Part shown: positions 36,509-43,667 of the stretch, one piece after another
Layout: the number at the start of each line of letters is the position of its first letter
How positions within the stretch are numbered: position 1 is the first letter of the stretch
Assembly: GCF_001693485.1 (NCBI RefSeq)
Contig: NZ_MAXC01000012.1
Location: 124,001 to 188,000, forward strand
Length of the DNA stretch: 64,000 nt
Source: Bradyrhizobium sp. LMTR 3
Lineage (GTDB): Bacteria > Pseudomonadota > Alphaproteobacteria > Rhizobiales > Xanthobacteraceae
Direction of reading: 5' to 3'
The notes under the pieces: generated by a model
What the model was told of the DNA's origin: nothing
Databases searched by the model: none
What the model saw: only the letters and a program-made list of their open reading frames with translations
Made by a program: the position numbers and the translations under genes

Positions 36509-36544
36509 CAGACGCCAGCTGCGATAGACAAGCACTGGCGTCTG
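36509..36544 (+). terminator. Hairpin downstream of nrdJ
   Basis: A perfect ten-base stem, CAGACGCCAG / CTGGCGTCTG, has a 16-base loop and starts 12 bases after the nrdJ stop. There is no T run, so it may be a weak terminator or a 3' stabiliser. It marks the left border of the AT-richer four-gene island. Confidence 0.55.
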
Positions 36545-36569
36545 CCCCAACGTTAGCGGTAGGGCTCAA

Positions 36570-37334
36570 TTGAGCAAGAAGCCTGGCGATGCACCGAATT
36601 CACTGACCGATTCGCGAAATGCATCAATCGGCGCGCCGGAGCTTAAAAAGTTCGGCGATCTTCTGCCACTGCTTTCCATAATCTCGTTGGTTTTGGTGTC
36701 AGTTTTCAATATCGGCTATTTCTCAAACATAGGCCTTCACTTTCTTGGACTGATAGACCTTACCAACATCGTTTATTCCATTGGCCTTGTGTTTGGCGGA
36801 TTGATCTTAGTTGCGAACGTTCTTGGCGCTGTAATCGATATTCTTATCAAGCTTGCCCGAGAAGCCAAAGCGATTGGTAATCTCCGTCGAAACTTACGAC
36901 TTTTCTTCGGAATTTTGGCACTTGCTGCCACAATATTGGTGGGCTTGCCGACTCCCTATAGACCGGATTTCTTTACGGCCGAGGCGTACTTCTCCGTCCT
37001 ATTTTCGCTTCTGTTCATTTGGGCACTCATTAAGATTCTTCTTCGCTATAAGTCGAGCGGGGACATCAAATTCTCCGAGATAATGCTCGGAATCATTGCA
37101 CTAGTCTCCGCCGATTTAAGCGCAGGCAAGGCCGTAGCCGAGCAACAAATTTCACAACCTAAGCAGTTGTATACTTTCCTCACTAAATCTGGCGTAGTAT
37201 ACGGGGTAAATCTAATTCGCTCATCATCAAGTGGATTCATTGTAGCGAATGATCACGTCATTTCCTTTTTGTCGAAAGACGAAGTCAAAGCCATACGCTC
37301 GGAAAGAAGCGTGACTGACATGAAGAAAAGATAA
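36570..37334 (+). CDS. Multi-pass membrane protein of the TIR/PIN island
   Basis: This protein of 254 residues was not recognised as a named family. Four clear hydrophobic helices lie at about residues 31-55, 64-90, 107-125 and 140-160. A weaker fifth is near EIMLGIIALVSADL. A small soluble C-terminal domain follows with strand-like LYTFLTKSGVVYGVNLIRSS. The start is TTG at 36570 with AGGG six bases before it. No in-frame ATG is usable. Base composition and codon use (many TTA, ATA, AAT codons) differ sharply from nrdJ, suggesting transfer. It is followed after 19 bases by the next island gene. A membrane effector or anchor role is inference. Confidence 0.75.
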   Translation: MSKKPGDAPNSLTDSRNASIGAPELKKFGDLLPLLSIISLVLVSVFNIGYFSNIGLHFLGLIDLTNIVYSIGLVFGGLILVANVLGAVIDILIKLAREAKAIGNLRRNLRLFFGILALAATILVGLPTPYRPDFFTAEAYFSVLFSLLFIWALIKILLRYKSSGDIKFSEIMLGIIALVSADLSAGKAVAEQQISQPKQLYTFLTKSGVVYGVNLIRSSSSGFIVANDHVISFLSKDEVKAIRSERSVTDMKKR

Positions 37335-37353
37335 TGCTCTATATGGGGATTTT

Positions 37354-38196
37354 ATGAGCTTTCTCATGAAGGCAAGATTTTCCGGAGGGATGGCGGAAAG
37401 TCACCAGCTACCAGCGTATGAAGGAGCCCAAAGCTTATACGGCATTTCGCGATCGGCTCTGATTACTCTCAACTATCTCGCAGAGGGACGCGTTCGAAGA
37501 AGAGATTTCTCCCCTCGTGGCTTTCAGATTAACTTGATCGAAAGCCGCCGCGGAAGCTTCGAAGCAATTTTTGAGATCATCACCAATCCTGGCATGATGA
37601 CTATTGTTGGTAGTCTTGGTGCTTACGCGTCAGCCGAGTTTGTAGAGAAGTTCTTAGCGAGCACGGTACGCCGATCAGTTGGCGAAGCGGCCGATCCAAC
37701 GATCGAAGAATTAGAGGCGATTGACTCGCTTAACACCGGAGACACAAGCGCACTTGTCGATGCGATTGAGCCGGCAATGAGATCCGCTCACACCGTGATT
37801 AATCACGGCGCTGGAGCAATCGAACTTCTAACCCAACGAGCGGAATTAGCGGCGCTCAACGCCGCGACCAAACAATACGTATGGTCTTCAATTCCTGATG
37901 ATGAAATACATGAAAAGCTTCTTGGCATAGCTAGCTATAATGCGAACTCCCGCGAGGGACGCGCCTTTGACTACGAGCTCGGCAAAACGATACCTTTCAG
38001 TATTTCACGAGATGCAGACCGAACAACAGTTGCGGAAATCCTGAAGAGTATAACGTCCTACGCCCTTCGAAGAGAGGGAGATACCCTTCGGTCGAGCGTC
38101 GCAGTTCGATACACTCGAGTTTTATCGGCCGATGACAGAGTAAAGAAAATCAAAATCTTGAAGGCGCGACATGAACTCCTTGACTTAAATAATTGA
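37354..38196 (+). CDS. Unrecognised protein of the TIR/PIN island
   Basis: This protein has 280 residues. The N-terminal part reads FSGGMAESHQLPAYEGAQSL and SRSALITLNYLAEGRVRRRD, wording I associate with uncharacterised proteins near bacterial defence genes, though I cannot name the family. Residues 75-110 contain a glycine/alanine-rich hydrophobic stretch (NPGMMTIVGSLGAYASAEFV) that could be a membrane helix or helical hairpin. The C-terminal half is mixed alpha/beta. The start has GGGGA seven bases upstream. It is separated by 19 and 20 bases from its neighbours. It could sense, recruit or insert. Function unknown. Confidence 0.75.
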   Translation: MSFLMKARFSGGMAESHQLPAYEGAQSLYGISRSALITLNYLAEGRVRRRDFSPRGFQINLIESRRGSFEAIFEIITNPGMMTIVGSLGAYASAEFVEKFLASTVRRSVGEAADPTIEELEAIDSLNTGDTSALVDAIEPAMRSAHTVINHGAGAIELLTQRAELAALNAATKQYVWSSIPDDEIHEKLLGIASYNANSREGRAFDYELGKTIPFSISRDADRTTVAEILKSITSYALRREGDTLRSSVAVRYTRVLSADDRVKKIKILKARHELLDLNN

Positions 38197-38216
38197 GACT
38201 TCGCCGAGGCTCCGAA

Positions 38217-39101
38217 ATGAAATTATTTGTGAGTTGGTCTCAAGACGTTAGCCGCCAAATCGCACAAGAGTTTCGCGAATGGCTACCACTGATAAATCAA
38301 ACCATAGAGCCCTTTATGTCAGAAGAAGATACTGACAAAGGCGCTCATTGGTCATCCACGATACGCCGCGAATTAGAGCAAAGCGCCTTCGGTATCGTCA
38401 TCCTAACGGCAGAAAATATTGAATCTACGTGGCTGCACTTTGAGGCTGGCGCCATCGCTAAATCAGTCGAAGAAGGCCGCGTTGTGCCCATCCTGTTTGA
38501 ACTTAAGCACTCGGACGTGCACCAACCGCTTTCGATGTTTCAATCTGCCCTCTTCGAGAAAGAGGACATCTTTCGAGTTGTAAAGTCGATCAACTTTGCC
38601 GCTGGCGCCAGCGCTAGAGACGAACGACAACTAGCTACAGTTTTCGAATCCTTCTGGCCGAGATTGGAGACAGCCATCAAACCAAAACTAGCAAAGCTCC
38701 GAAGCACGTTGCCAAGGCACCAGCAGAAGCAACTTGAACGCGATCGTATTCTTGAAGAACTCCTCCTACTGGGAAGGCAGCAAAGCCGCATTCTGTCGAA
38801 TCCAGCAGGACTCGTTGGTGAGGAGATTTTGGCGCTGTTACTTCGATTAACTCGTGAGCCTGACGGAACGGCAATTCGCCTCGTGCAGAAAGAGAGAGAC
38901 CTCGTCTTAGCTTTGTGCGGCCGCTGGGGAAAGCTGGAGCACGAGCTAACTGGGTACGTTGATCTTTTGGATGCTCGGGAAAAGCGAAACGCACGTCAGA
39001 TGATCGGACGCTTTTCAGCTTATGTGAAGGAGCTCCAGGCTGTGCTCACAGGCACCGCAACGACACAGTCCATTATTCAAGCCTTCGGTTCCAGCTCATA
39101 A
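38217..39101 (+). CDS. TIR-domain protein (candidate NAD-degrading defence effector)
   Basis: This protein has 294 residues. The N-terminal TIR domain covers about residues 1-150. It begins KLFVSWSQDVSRQIAQEFRE, has W45 in GAHWSSTIRRELEQS and the strand FGIVILTAENIES. Its candidate catalytic glutamate is E76 in STWLHFEAGAIAKS, the position used by NADase-type TIR domains. The C-terminal half (160-294) is helical and charged (QKQLERDRILEELLLLGRQQ) and may oligomerise or bind a partner. The ATG at 38217 has GAGG upstream. The frame extends 24 bases further without support. The location between an unknown gene and a PIN nuclease gene suggests an antiphage module, which is inference. Confidence 0.85.
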   Translation: MKLFVSWSQDVSRQIAQEFREWLPLINQTIEPFMSEEDTDKGAHWSSTIRRELEQSAFGIVILTAENIESTWLHFEAGAIAKSVEEGRVVPILFELKHSDVHQPLSMFQSALFEKEDIFRVVKSINFAAGASARDERQLATVFESFWPRLETAIKPKLAKLRSTLPRHQQKQLERDRILEELLLLGRQQSRILSNPAGLVGEEILALLLRLTREPDGTAIRLVQKERDLVLALCGRWGKLEHELTGYVDLLDAREKRNARQMIGRFSAYVKELQAVLTGTATTQSIIQAFGSSS

Positions 39102-39215
39102 ACATTCATAAATCCTACAAGAATGCAGCACCAAGCCTTGGCCAAATCTCGCCAGACTGGGCAATGGCTAGTTCGCAATAGGCAGCGCACTCTCGAAGAC
39201 TTACACAGAGGTCAC

Positions 39216-40082
39216 ATGACGCGCATGGTGGTTGACACCAATTACCTCCAAAGCAAAGCGCTGCAGGATTACTTTGCAGAATCGTTAAACAATATCGCAG
39301 TGGTCACTCCGTTCGTCGAGATGGAGATGCTGAAAGGAGACGCGCCAGTCAACATCCTCGAATCCACGTCGATCCTTGCGGCACACTGTAAGCAAGTCGC
39401 TCTAACTAAGGATTCGAATAGCGTTGCTCGTCTCAAGGGAGGTGGCAAGGGGATGAAAAAACGCCTGACAGGAGGGGGACGGACTTCAGCATTCCGCAAA
39501 TGGAGCCGTCACACGCGCGAGCGAGCAAGAGCTGGCGACAAACGGGCAAACGAGCACATCATGCGAAGCGCCACCAATGCGCGCGCACAATTGGCCGACA
39601 TGCGCCAAGATGCCGAAACTTTCCAAGCAAATCTGGACGAGATAAGAAAGCGTTACACTGACGAAGAACTGGCAGCCTTTCGCAACGGCGCGCCATTTAC
39701 GCCAACACTTATAGAAAAAATTCGCAACCAAACGATGGAGATGACACAACAGTTTTTTGAAATCCATCCGGATCGACCGACGTGGCCGCCGAAGGACGAT
39801 GTCTTCTATACATATACATTCCGCTTTGCATTATGTGCGCGTCTTCAGGCATTATACGTTATCGCACGCGGTCCAGCAAAGAACGTCGAGAGACTTCCCA
39901 ACGATTTTGTCGACGTAAGTGTGGCCGCCTATGCGACATGCTTCGATGGCCTTCTTAGCAACGACACAATGACAAGTGACATCTATGAAAAAGCTCGCTA
40001 TCTACTCGACAATGAGTTCTTAACAGTCGAACGTCCTTCAATCGCTGCAGCAAGCATAGCGAGTAACCCAGAATTACGGTGA
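39216..40082 (+). CDS. PIN-like domain ribonuclease candidate
   Basis: The start at 39216 gives 288 residues beginning MTRMVVDTNYLQS. The acidic residues expected for a PIN nuclease appear in order: D7 in VVDTN, E35/E37 in FVEMEML, and D230, D233, D244 and D250 in NDFVDVSVAAYATCFDGLLSNDT. The middle is an unusually long basic helical insert (about 75-185, with KGGGKGMKKRLTGGGR). The start was chosen because AGAGG precedes it. An in-frame ATG at 39123 would add 31 residues and keep the 20-base operon spacing. The last codons and the stop lie inside an R2 palindrome. Confidence 0.75.
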   Translation: MTRMVVDTNYLQSKALQDYFAESLNNIAVVTPFVEMEMLKGDAPVNILESTSILAAHCKQVALTKDSNSVARLKGGGKGMKKRLTGGGRTSAFRKWSRHTRERARAGDKRANEHIMRSATNARAQLADMRQDAETFQANLDEIRKRYTDEELAAFRNGAPFTPTLIEKIRNQTMEMTQQFFEIHPDRPTWPPKDDVFYTYTFRFALCARLQALYVIARGPAKNVERLPNDFVDVSVAAYATCFDGLLSNDTMTSDIYEKARYLLDNEFLTVERPSIAAASIASNPELR

Positions 40083-40108
40083 CTGCAGTCCAGCACTGTC
40101 ACCGTAAT
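40073..40108. repeat. R2 palindromic repeat (short form) at the island border
   Basis: The arms ATTACGGTGAC (40073-40083) and GTCACCGTAAT (40098-40108) are perfect inverted copies with a 14-base centre. The TGA in each arm is the stop codon of a gene: the PIN gene on the plus strand (40080-40082) and the membrane-protein gene on the minus strand (40101-40099). Both proteins therefore end in Leu-Arg. Confidence 0.9.
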
Positions 40109-40512
40109 GCATCTATGCTTTCCTTACGGTTCATCAGTCCCATCACCCACGAACAGACGACGGCGGGTAACCCCCACACAAGTGCCACATAGAACCACTC
40201 CTGCCGGAAGATCTTCGCATTCTCTGCCGCCGAGGGGCCCTCGTGCATGAGGCCGTAGTACAGGACGAAGGCGATTCCGAAGCCCGCCAGGCCACAGGCG
40301 AGTGAACGCCACCATCTGTCTGACAGTCGGCGGTCCACCCACGCGGTAAACAGCATGGGAAGAATCGAGAACGCGTAGCAGACCATGAACGACGGCAGCC
40401 AATACCGCCCATCCTCGAAAATCGGCCCGTCAGTCCGGGCGGCGAGAAACGCGATGCAGTAGAGCCAGGCAAGAAACGGCCCGAGGACGGCAAAAAGCCG
40501 AAGCCTTGTCAT
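40099..40512 (-). CDS. Small four-helix membrane protein (DUF5413-like)
   Basis: This membrane protein has 137 residues with four hydrophobic helices at about 5-24, 42-60, 70-90 and 107-127. The loops contain FEDGRYWLPSFM and YGLMHEGPSAAENAKIF. It resembles small uncharacterised membrane proteins of Bradyrhizobium (I recall the label DUF5413, not verified). Base composition is GC-rich like the chromosome, unlike the island next door. The start ATG overlaps, as ATGA, the end of a reading frame without a start that lies upstream (40509-40624). The stop is inside the R2 palindrome. Function unknown. Confidence 0.7.
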   Translation of the reverse strand: MTRLRLFAVLGPFLAWLYCIAFLAARTDGPIFEDGRYWLPSFMVCYAFSILPMLFTAWVDRRLSDRWWRSLACGLAGFGIAFVLYYGLMHEGPSAAENAKIFRQEWFYVALVWGLPAVVCSWVMGLMNRKESIDALR

Positions 40513-40624
40513 GCGGTCACCATGGCAGCGATTTCCTTTTCGGACTTGCCGGGATGCTTTCTCGCCAACCCGATAAACCTTTGTCGCTGCGAGGCCTCCT
40601 CTCGTTCAGGCTCTGGGTTTCTGC
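40509..40624 (-). pseudogene. 3' remnant of an unidentified gene
   Basis: The minus-strand frame from 40624 to the TGA at 40511-40509 reads protein-like, ending ASQRQRFIGLARKHPGKSEK followed by EIAAMVTA. It overlaps the next start as ATGA, as in a real operon. No start codon is available because the frame is cut by the stop of the EamA fragment. It may be the tail of a gene whose front part was replaced by that fragment. Confidence 0.35.
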
Positions 40625-40625
40625 C

Positions 40626-40814
40626 TTACCGCTGCCTTTGCGCCAGATAGAACCCGAACAGCACCGTGACCAATTCCGCCGCCTGCAACGCGGTCGGGGG
40701 CTCGCCGAGCAGGAGCCAGCCGGCGAGGATCGTCAGCGCCGGCACAGTCGCGGGGAACACCGCGGCGCGGGCGACGCCGATGGTCTGAACCGAGAATGCG
40801 AACAGATACAGCAA
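40626..40814 (-). pseudogene. EamA permease fragment A (C-terminal end)
   Basis: This codes about 62 residues, starting YLFAFSVQTIGVARAAVFP and ending FGFYLAQRQR. It is nearly identical to the C-terminus of the intact EamA gene at 47094-48014. The rest of the gene is missing. At its upstream end the homology stops at AACAGATACAG and an R1 repeat begins 5 bases later. The next part of the same gene is found at 45785-45906 (fragment B). Both share AGAATGCG where the intact gene has AGAGTGCG. Confidence 0.85.
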
Positions 40815-40816
40815 GC

Positions 40817-40896
40817 GTAGGGCGGATTAGCCGAAGGCGTAATCCGCCGTTCTGCGCGACCGAGTCGGCGGGTTACGCTTGGCTAACCCGCCCTAC
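40817..40896. repeat. R1 two-hairpin repeat, copy 1
   Basis: An 80-bp element from GTAGGG to CCCTAC. Hairpin 1 is GGCGGATTA / TAATCCGCC and hairpin 2 is GGCGGGTTA / TAACCCGCC, joined by about 18 bases. This copy has CTGCGCGACCGAGTCGG in the linker and CTTGG in the second loop. It abuts EamA fragment A. Confidence 0.9.
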
Positions 40897-40920
40897 TCAC
40901 CATCCACTCACTTCATTCAC

Positions 40921-41895
40921 TTACTTCGCCAGCCCGAGCGATTTCAGCGCCTTGCCGTTGTCTTCGTTGTCCGCCTTCATGAACTCCGCGAAGCCAGCCG
41001 AATCCAGATAGATCATGTCGAAGCCGCGCCTGTTCATGAACTCCTTGAACTCCGCGCTGTCCCAGATCTTCTTGATCGCGGTCTCGTACTGCGTGGCAAT
41101 CTCCTTCGGCAGGCCCTTGGGCGCCGCAAAGCCGCGCCACACGCCCTTGTGCCACTTATGACCCGTCGCCTCCTCGGTGGTCGGCACATCAGGAAAATTC
41201 GGCGCGCGCTTGGGTGAGAAGAACACGAGGCTGCGGATACGCCCCGCCTTGATCAGCGCCTCGGCTTCCGGCATCGAGCACGACACGAAATCGATGCCAC
41301 CGGCCGCGAGATCGGTCAGCGCGGTCGCGGCGCCGGTGGAGGGCACCCAACGGATCGAACCGGGCGAGACGCCGTCGGCCTGCATCAGGCCGGCAAGCGC
41401 GACATGCCAGCTTCCGCCCTGCCCCGTACCCGAGGCCACAACCTTGTTCGGGTTCGCCTTGATATGCGCGAACAGCTCCTTGACGTTCTTGTAGGGCGAG
41501 TCCGCCTTCACGTGGATCGCGGCGGGGTCCTGGTTGACCAGCGCGATCGGCGTATATTTCTCGAAGGTGAGATCGGTCAGTCCCACCCAGTGCATTAGGT
41601 TGATCTCGAGCGTGATGAGACCGAACGTGTAGCCATCAGGCGCGGCGGTGGCGATCGCCTGGTGGCCGACCACGCCCGAGCCGCCCGTGCGGTTCACGAC
41701 GTTCACCGGCTGCTTGAAATCACGTTCCAGCATGTGGGCGATCTGGCGCGCGACCGCGTCGGTGCCGCCGCCGGCGGCCCACGGCACGATCAGCGTGATC
41801 GGCCGCTCCGGGAAGGCTCCTTGCGCGTTTCCGGCACCGAGCAGGCTTGCGGCCGCAAGCGCCGCAAGCGCGAAATTTCTGACATGGCGAAACAT
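40921..41895 (-). CDS. Bug-family (TctC-like) periplasmic solute-binding protein
   Basis: This secreted receptor has 324 residues. The signal peptide is 1-26 and ends near GNAQGA. The mature start is PERPITLIVPWAAGGGTDAV, followed by the family stretch VVNRTGGSGVVGHQAI. Later APNFPDVPTTEEATG matches the family. ATG at 41895 has GGGAGGG upstream. A TTG two codons earlier was rejected. As with the receptor at 4911, no TctA/TctB genes are close. It is an intact, chromosomal-looking gene inside a zone of repeats and broken genes. The ligand is unknown, probably a carboxylate. Confidence 0.9.
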   Translation of the reverse strand: MFRHVRNFALAALAAASLLGAGNAQGAFPERPITLIVPWAAGGGTDAVARQIAHMLERDFKQPVNVVNRTGGSGVVGHQAIATAAPDGYTFGLITLEINLMHWVGLTDLTFEKYTPIALVNQDPAAIHVKADSPYKNVKELFAHIKANPNKVVASGTGQGGSWHVALAGLMQADGVSPGSIRWVPSTGAATALTDLAAGGIDFVSCSMPEAEALIKAGRIRSLVFFSPKRAPNFPDVPTTEEATGHKWHKGVWRGFAAPKGLPKEIATQYETAIKKIWDSAEFKEFMNRRGFDMIYLDSAGFAEFMKADNEDNGKALKSLGLAK

Positions 41896-42015
41896 TCGCA
41901 AACCCTCCCGCTTTGTTTATTATGCGCCGCGTGAGACGCCGCGACGCGCGCTTATGCGCTGTTCGCCATTCGTGCGGTGGAGCGCTGACATGTCAAGGGG
42001 ACGCGGCGTAGCGGC

Positions 42016-42060
42016 GTAGGGCTAGCGCAGCCTAATCCGCCATCAACCAGTGCAGTACGC
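42016..42060. repeat. R1b half-element
   Basis: GTAGGGCTAGCGCAGCCTAATCCGCC followed by ATCAACCAGTGCAGTACGC is a relative of the copy at 49707-49763. It abuts the full R1 copy at 42061 with no spacer. Confidence 0.7.
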
Positions 42061-42140
42061 GTAGGGCGGATTAGCCGAAGGCGTAATCCGCCGTTCTCCG
42101 CGACTGAGCCGGCGGGTTACGCTTCGCTAACCCGCCCTAC
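42061..42140. repeat. R1 two-hairpin repeat, copy 2
   Basis: An 80-bp copy identical in layout to the copy at 42930, with the linker GTTCTCCGCGACTGAGCC. Outer ends are GTAGGGC and GCCCTAC. Confidence 0.9.
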
Positions 42141-42191
42141 TCGCTAAGCCAACGTTTCGCTGATTCAACTTCCTGCCACCGCGCTTTTTCG

Positions 42192-42664
42192 TCAAGGAAC
42201 CTTCGCGACACTGTTCGCGGCGCTCCATAGCCAGTTATATCCGGCACCGAGGGCGGCCAAACCGCCGAACGCTAAAGCAGCAAACTTCAATGCTGGGGAA
42301 GCCGTGCCGATGATCTTCACAACGTTGCTGACCTTGAGGTCGGCAATCGTTCCGATCCAATCAGTAGAGGTCTCATTTCTTTCTCTGATACGAGAAGCAA
42401 GTATCCTTGCAAGGTTCCGCCAGACAATGGCAGGATGCGCCTATTCCCTATGAGCAAATCCACTCTTCCCGAAAATACAAAATAGACCTTGTACGAACGG
42501 TTCTTTTCGGAGAACAGTTGCTGACCCGCGACGTACTCCTCAACGTCTGCCACTTCTGAAAATTCGATGGCTACATCAACATTATCCGGCCCTATTAGCC
42601 TTTGGTTTTTGAACCCTTCGATCCGTCGCTGTTTTCCCTCTTTGCCCAAGTAATGCGGATGCAT
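42192..42664 (-). pseudogene. Degraded cyclic-nucleotide-binding domain protein
   Basis: Two frames together give one protein-like sequence. From the ATG at 42664, frame one reads VEEYVAGQQLFSEKNRSYKV and YFVFSGRVDLLIGNRR, typical of the first half of a cNMP-binding domain. Near 42430 the sense moves to another frame: AIVWRNLARILASRIRERNE, a usual end of such domains. A hydrophobic C-terminal helix (ALKFAALAFGGLAALGAGYN) follows, with the stop at 42192. The usual GE...RSA core of the domain is missing, so there is both an internal deletion and a frame change. The base composition is AT-richer than the neighbours. It is probably non-functional. Confidence 0.6.
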
Positions 42665-42860
42665 CGTCGTCTCCAGCGTGTCTCGGCACGCGCAAATAAC
42701 ATCTAAAAATTCGCATCAGAAAGTAAGGCCATTCTGGCAGATAGTCTCCGCCAATTTGAGACCCATTTGTAGTTGAATTCAAGGTATCTTGTTTGCGCAT
42801 CGCCGCTTTTCCATGCCGAACCGTAATATCGCCGAGCGCGCATTTGCGCGATCCGTTGGA

Positions 42861-42919
42861 ATTACGGTCCACTTAATCTGCCGATGGCGAGGTGCAGTTT
42901 AGTGCGCGGTCGCCGTAAT
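42861..42919. repeat. R2 palindromic repeat, degenerate copy
   Basis: From ATTACGGT to GCCGTAAT, with the internal CTTAATCTGCCGATGGCGAG matching the longer R2 copies at 45130 and 45712. The arms are diverged. It lies 11 bases before an R1 copy. Confidence 0.75.
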
Positions 42920-42929
42920 CGTAGCAAGC

Positions 42930-43009
42930 GTAGGGCGGATTAGCCGAAGGCGTAATCCGCCGTTCTCCGCGACTGAGCCGGCGGGTTACGCTTCGCTAAC
43001 CCGCCCTAC
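42930..43009. repeat. R1 two-hairpin repeat, copy 3
   Basis: An 80-bp copy with the same linker and loops as the copy at 42061. It is preceded by AGCAAGC, as are the copies at 40817 and 48232. Confidence 0.9.
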
Positions 43010-43062
43010 TTGCTGACGACGGAGTCGTCGTTAGGGTCCGGGTGACGATGCTCGCAGGGAAA

Positions 43063-43305
43063 CTATGCGGCGCGGGTTTTGCTTTTTCCCGATCGGGCAG
43101 TCTTTGCCTTAGCGGATTTCGTCGCAACAAATCCCGTGTCGAGGGGTGCTGTGGCGGGAGCGTTGCTGCCCGAGCTTTCAAGCGACGTCATGAGAATTTC
43201 GCGTTGAGCATTGAGCCAATAGATGTCTGCCTGGCCCTCGGGCTGACCGTCGGCCATCCACAGGTGGTAGGCACGTTCGCGGATGGCCTCTTCCAGATTT
43301 GGCAT
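43063..43305 (-). CDS. DUF2934 domain-containing small protein
   Basis: This small protein has 80 residues. The first 40 match the DUF2934 pattern: IRERAYHLWMADGQPEGQAD followed by a W and an EIL end. The tail is Ala/Lys-rich and basic (KSAKAKTARSGKSKTRAA). These proteins are abundant in rhizobia with no known function. The start ATG at 43305 is preceded by AAAGGAAAA. It lies between an R1 repeat and the 48-residue peptide gene. Confidence 0.85.
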   Translation of the reverse strand: MPNLEEAIRERAYHLWMADGQPEGQADIYWLNAQREILMTSLESSGSNAPATAPLDTGFVATKSAKAKTARSGKSKTRAA

Positions 43306-43484
43306 GGGGTTTTCCTTTCATGATGCGCCCAGCCCCGGCAGGCAAAGTCTTGCTCTCGTAAGGTTAACGAAATCTTACCAATTGCTGATCCTCAGGTCGT
43401 TGTAAGGCCCGCCGGGATAAGGCCGCCTTCGACGGCGCGCTAACCGACGCCATATTGGGGCAAGCGAAAGCTGAAGAGAGACCA

Positions 43485-43631
43485 ATGACCGTTTTTGTCT
43501 ACGTGAACACCAGCAAGCAGGTGGGAGATCCCGAGCACATCAAGGTGTTTGCCAATGTGGACGCTGCAGAAAAGTGGTTTGAGAAAAACGATCCTGAAGG
43601 CGTAGTCTTTGAGTATGAGGTCTTGGAGTGA
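43485..43631 (+). CDS. 48-residue acidic peptide gene, intact copy
   Basis: This codes 48 residues beginning MTVFVYVNTSKQVGDPEHIK, with the conserved later part DAAEKWFEKNDPEGVVFEYE and ending VLE. It looks like a compact beta-alpha-beta fold. A near-identical but frameshifted copy is at 45262-45409 and a 5'-truncated copy at 43925-44010. The leader CAAGCGAAAGCTGAAGAGAG upstream is also shared with the copy at 45262, so the duplication included the ribosome site (GAAGAGAG). Function unknown. Retention of the protein sequence suggests it was under selection. Confidence 0.7.
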   Translation: MTVFVYVNTSKQVGDPEHIKVFANVDAAEKWFEKNDPEGVVFEYEVLE

Positions 43632-43667
43632 ACCGCTGCCTTCCAATTACAACTAGCGGAGAGCGAA

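Noticed and set aside
38217..40082. TIR/PIN pair as a simple toxin-antitoxin module
   Set aside because: No small antitoxin gene precedes the PIN gene, the PIN protein is twice the usual size, and the TIR protein is not antitoxin-like.
36570..40082. The island as an integrated prophage or integrative element
   Set aside because: No integrase, tRNA gene or direct-repeat attachment sites were seen at either border.
42582..42872. A 96-codon minus-strand frame upstream of the cNMP pseudogene
   Set aside because: No ribosome site, no recognisable pattern, and it overlaps the better-supported frame starting at 42664.
40817..43009. R1 repeats as a CRISPR array or as insertion sequences
   Set aside because: Spacing is irregular with genes between copies, there is no transposase and no cas gene, and copies are only 80 bp.
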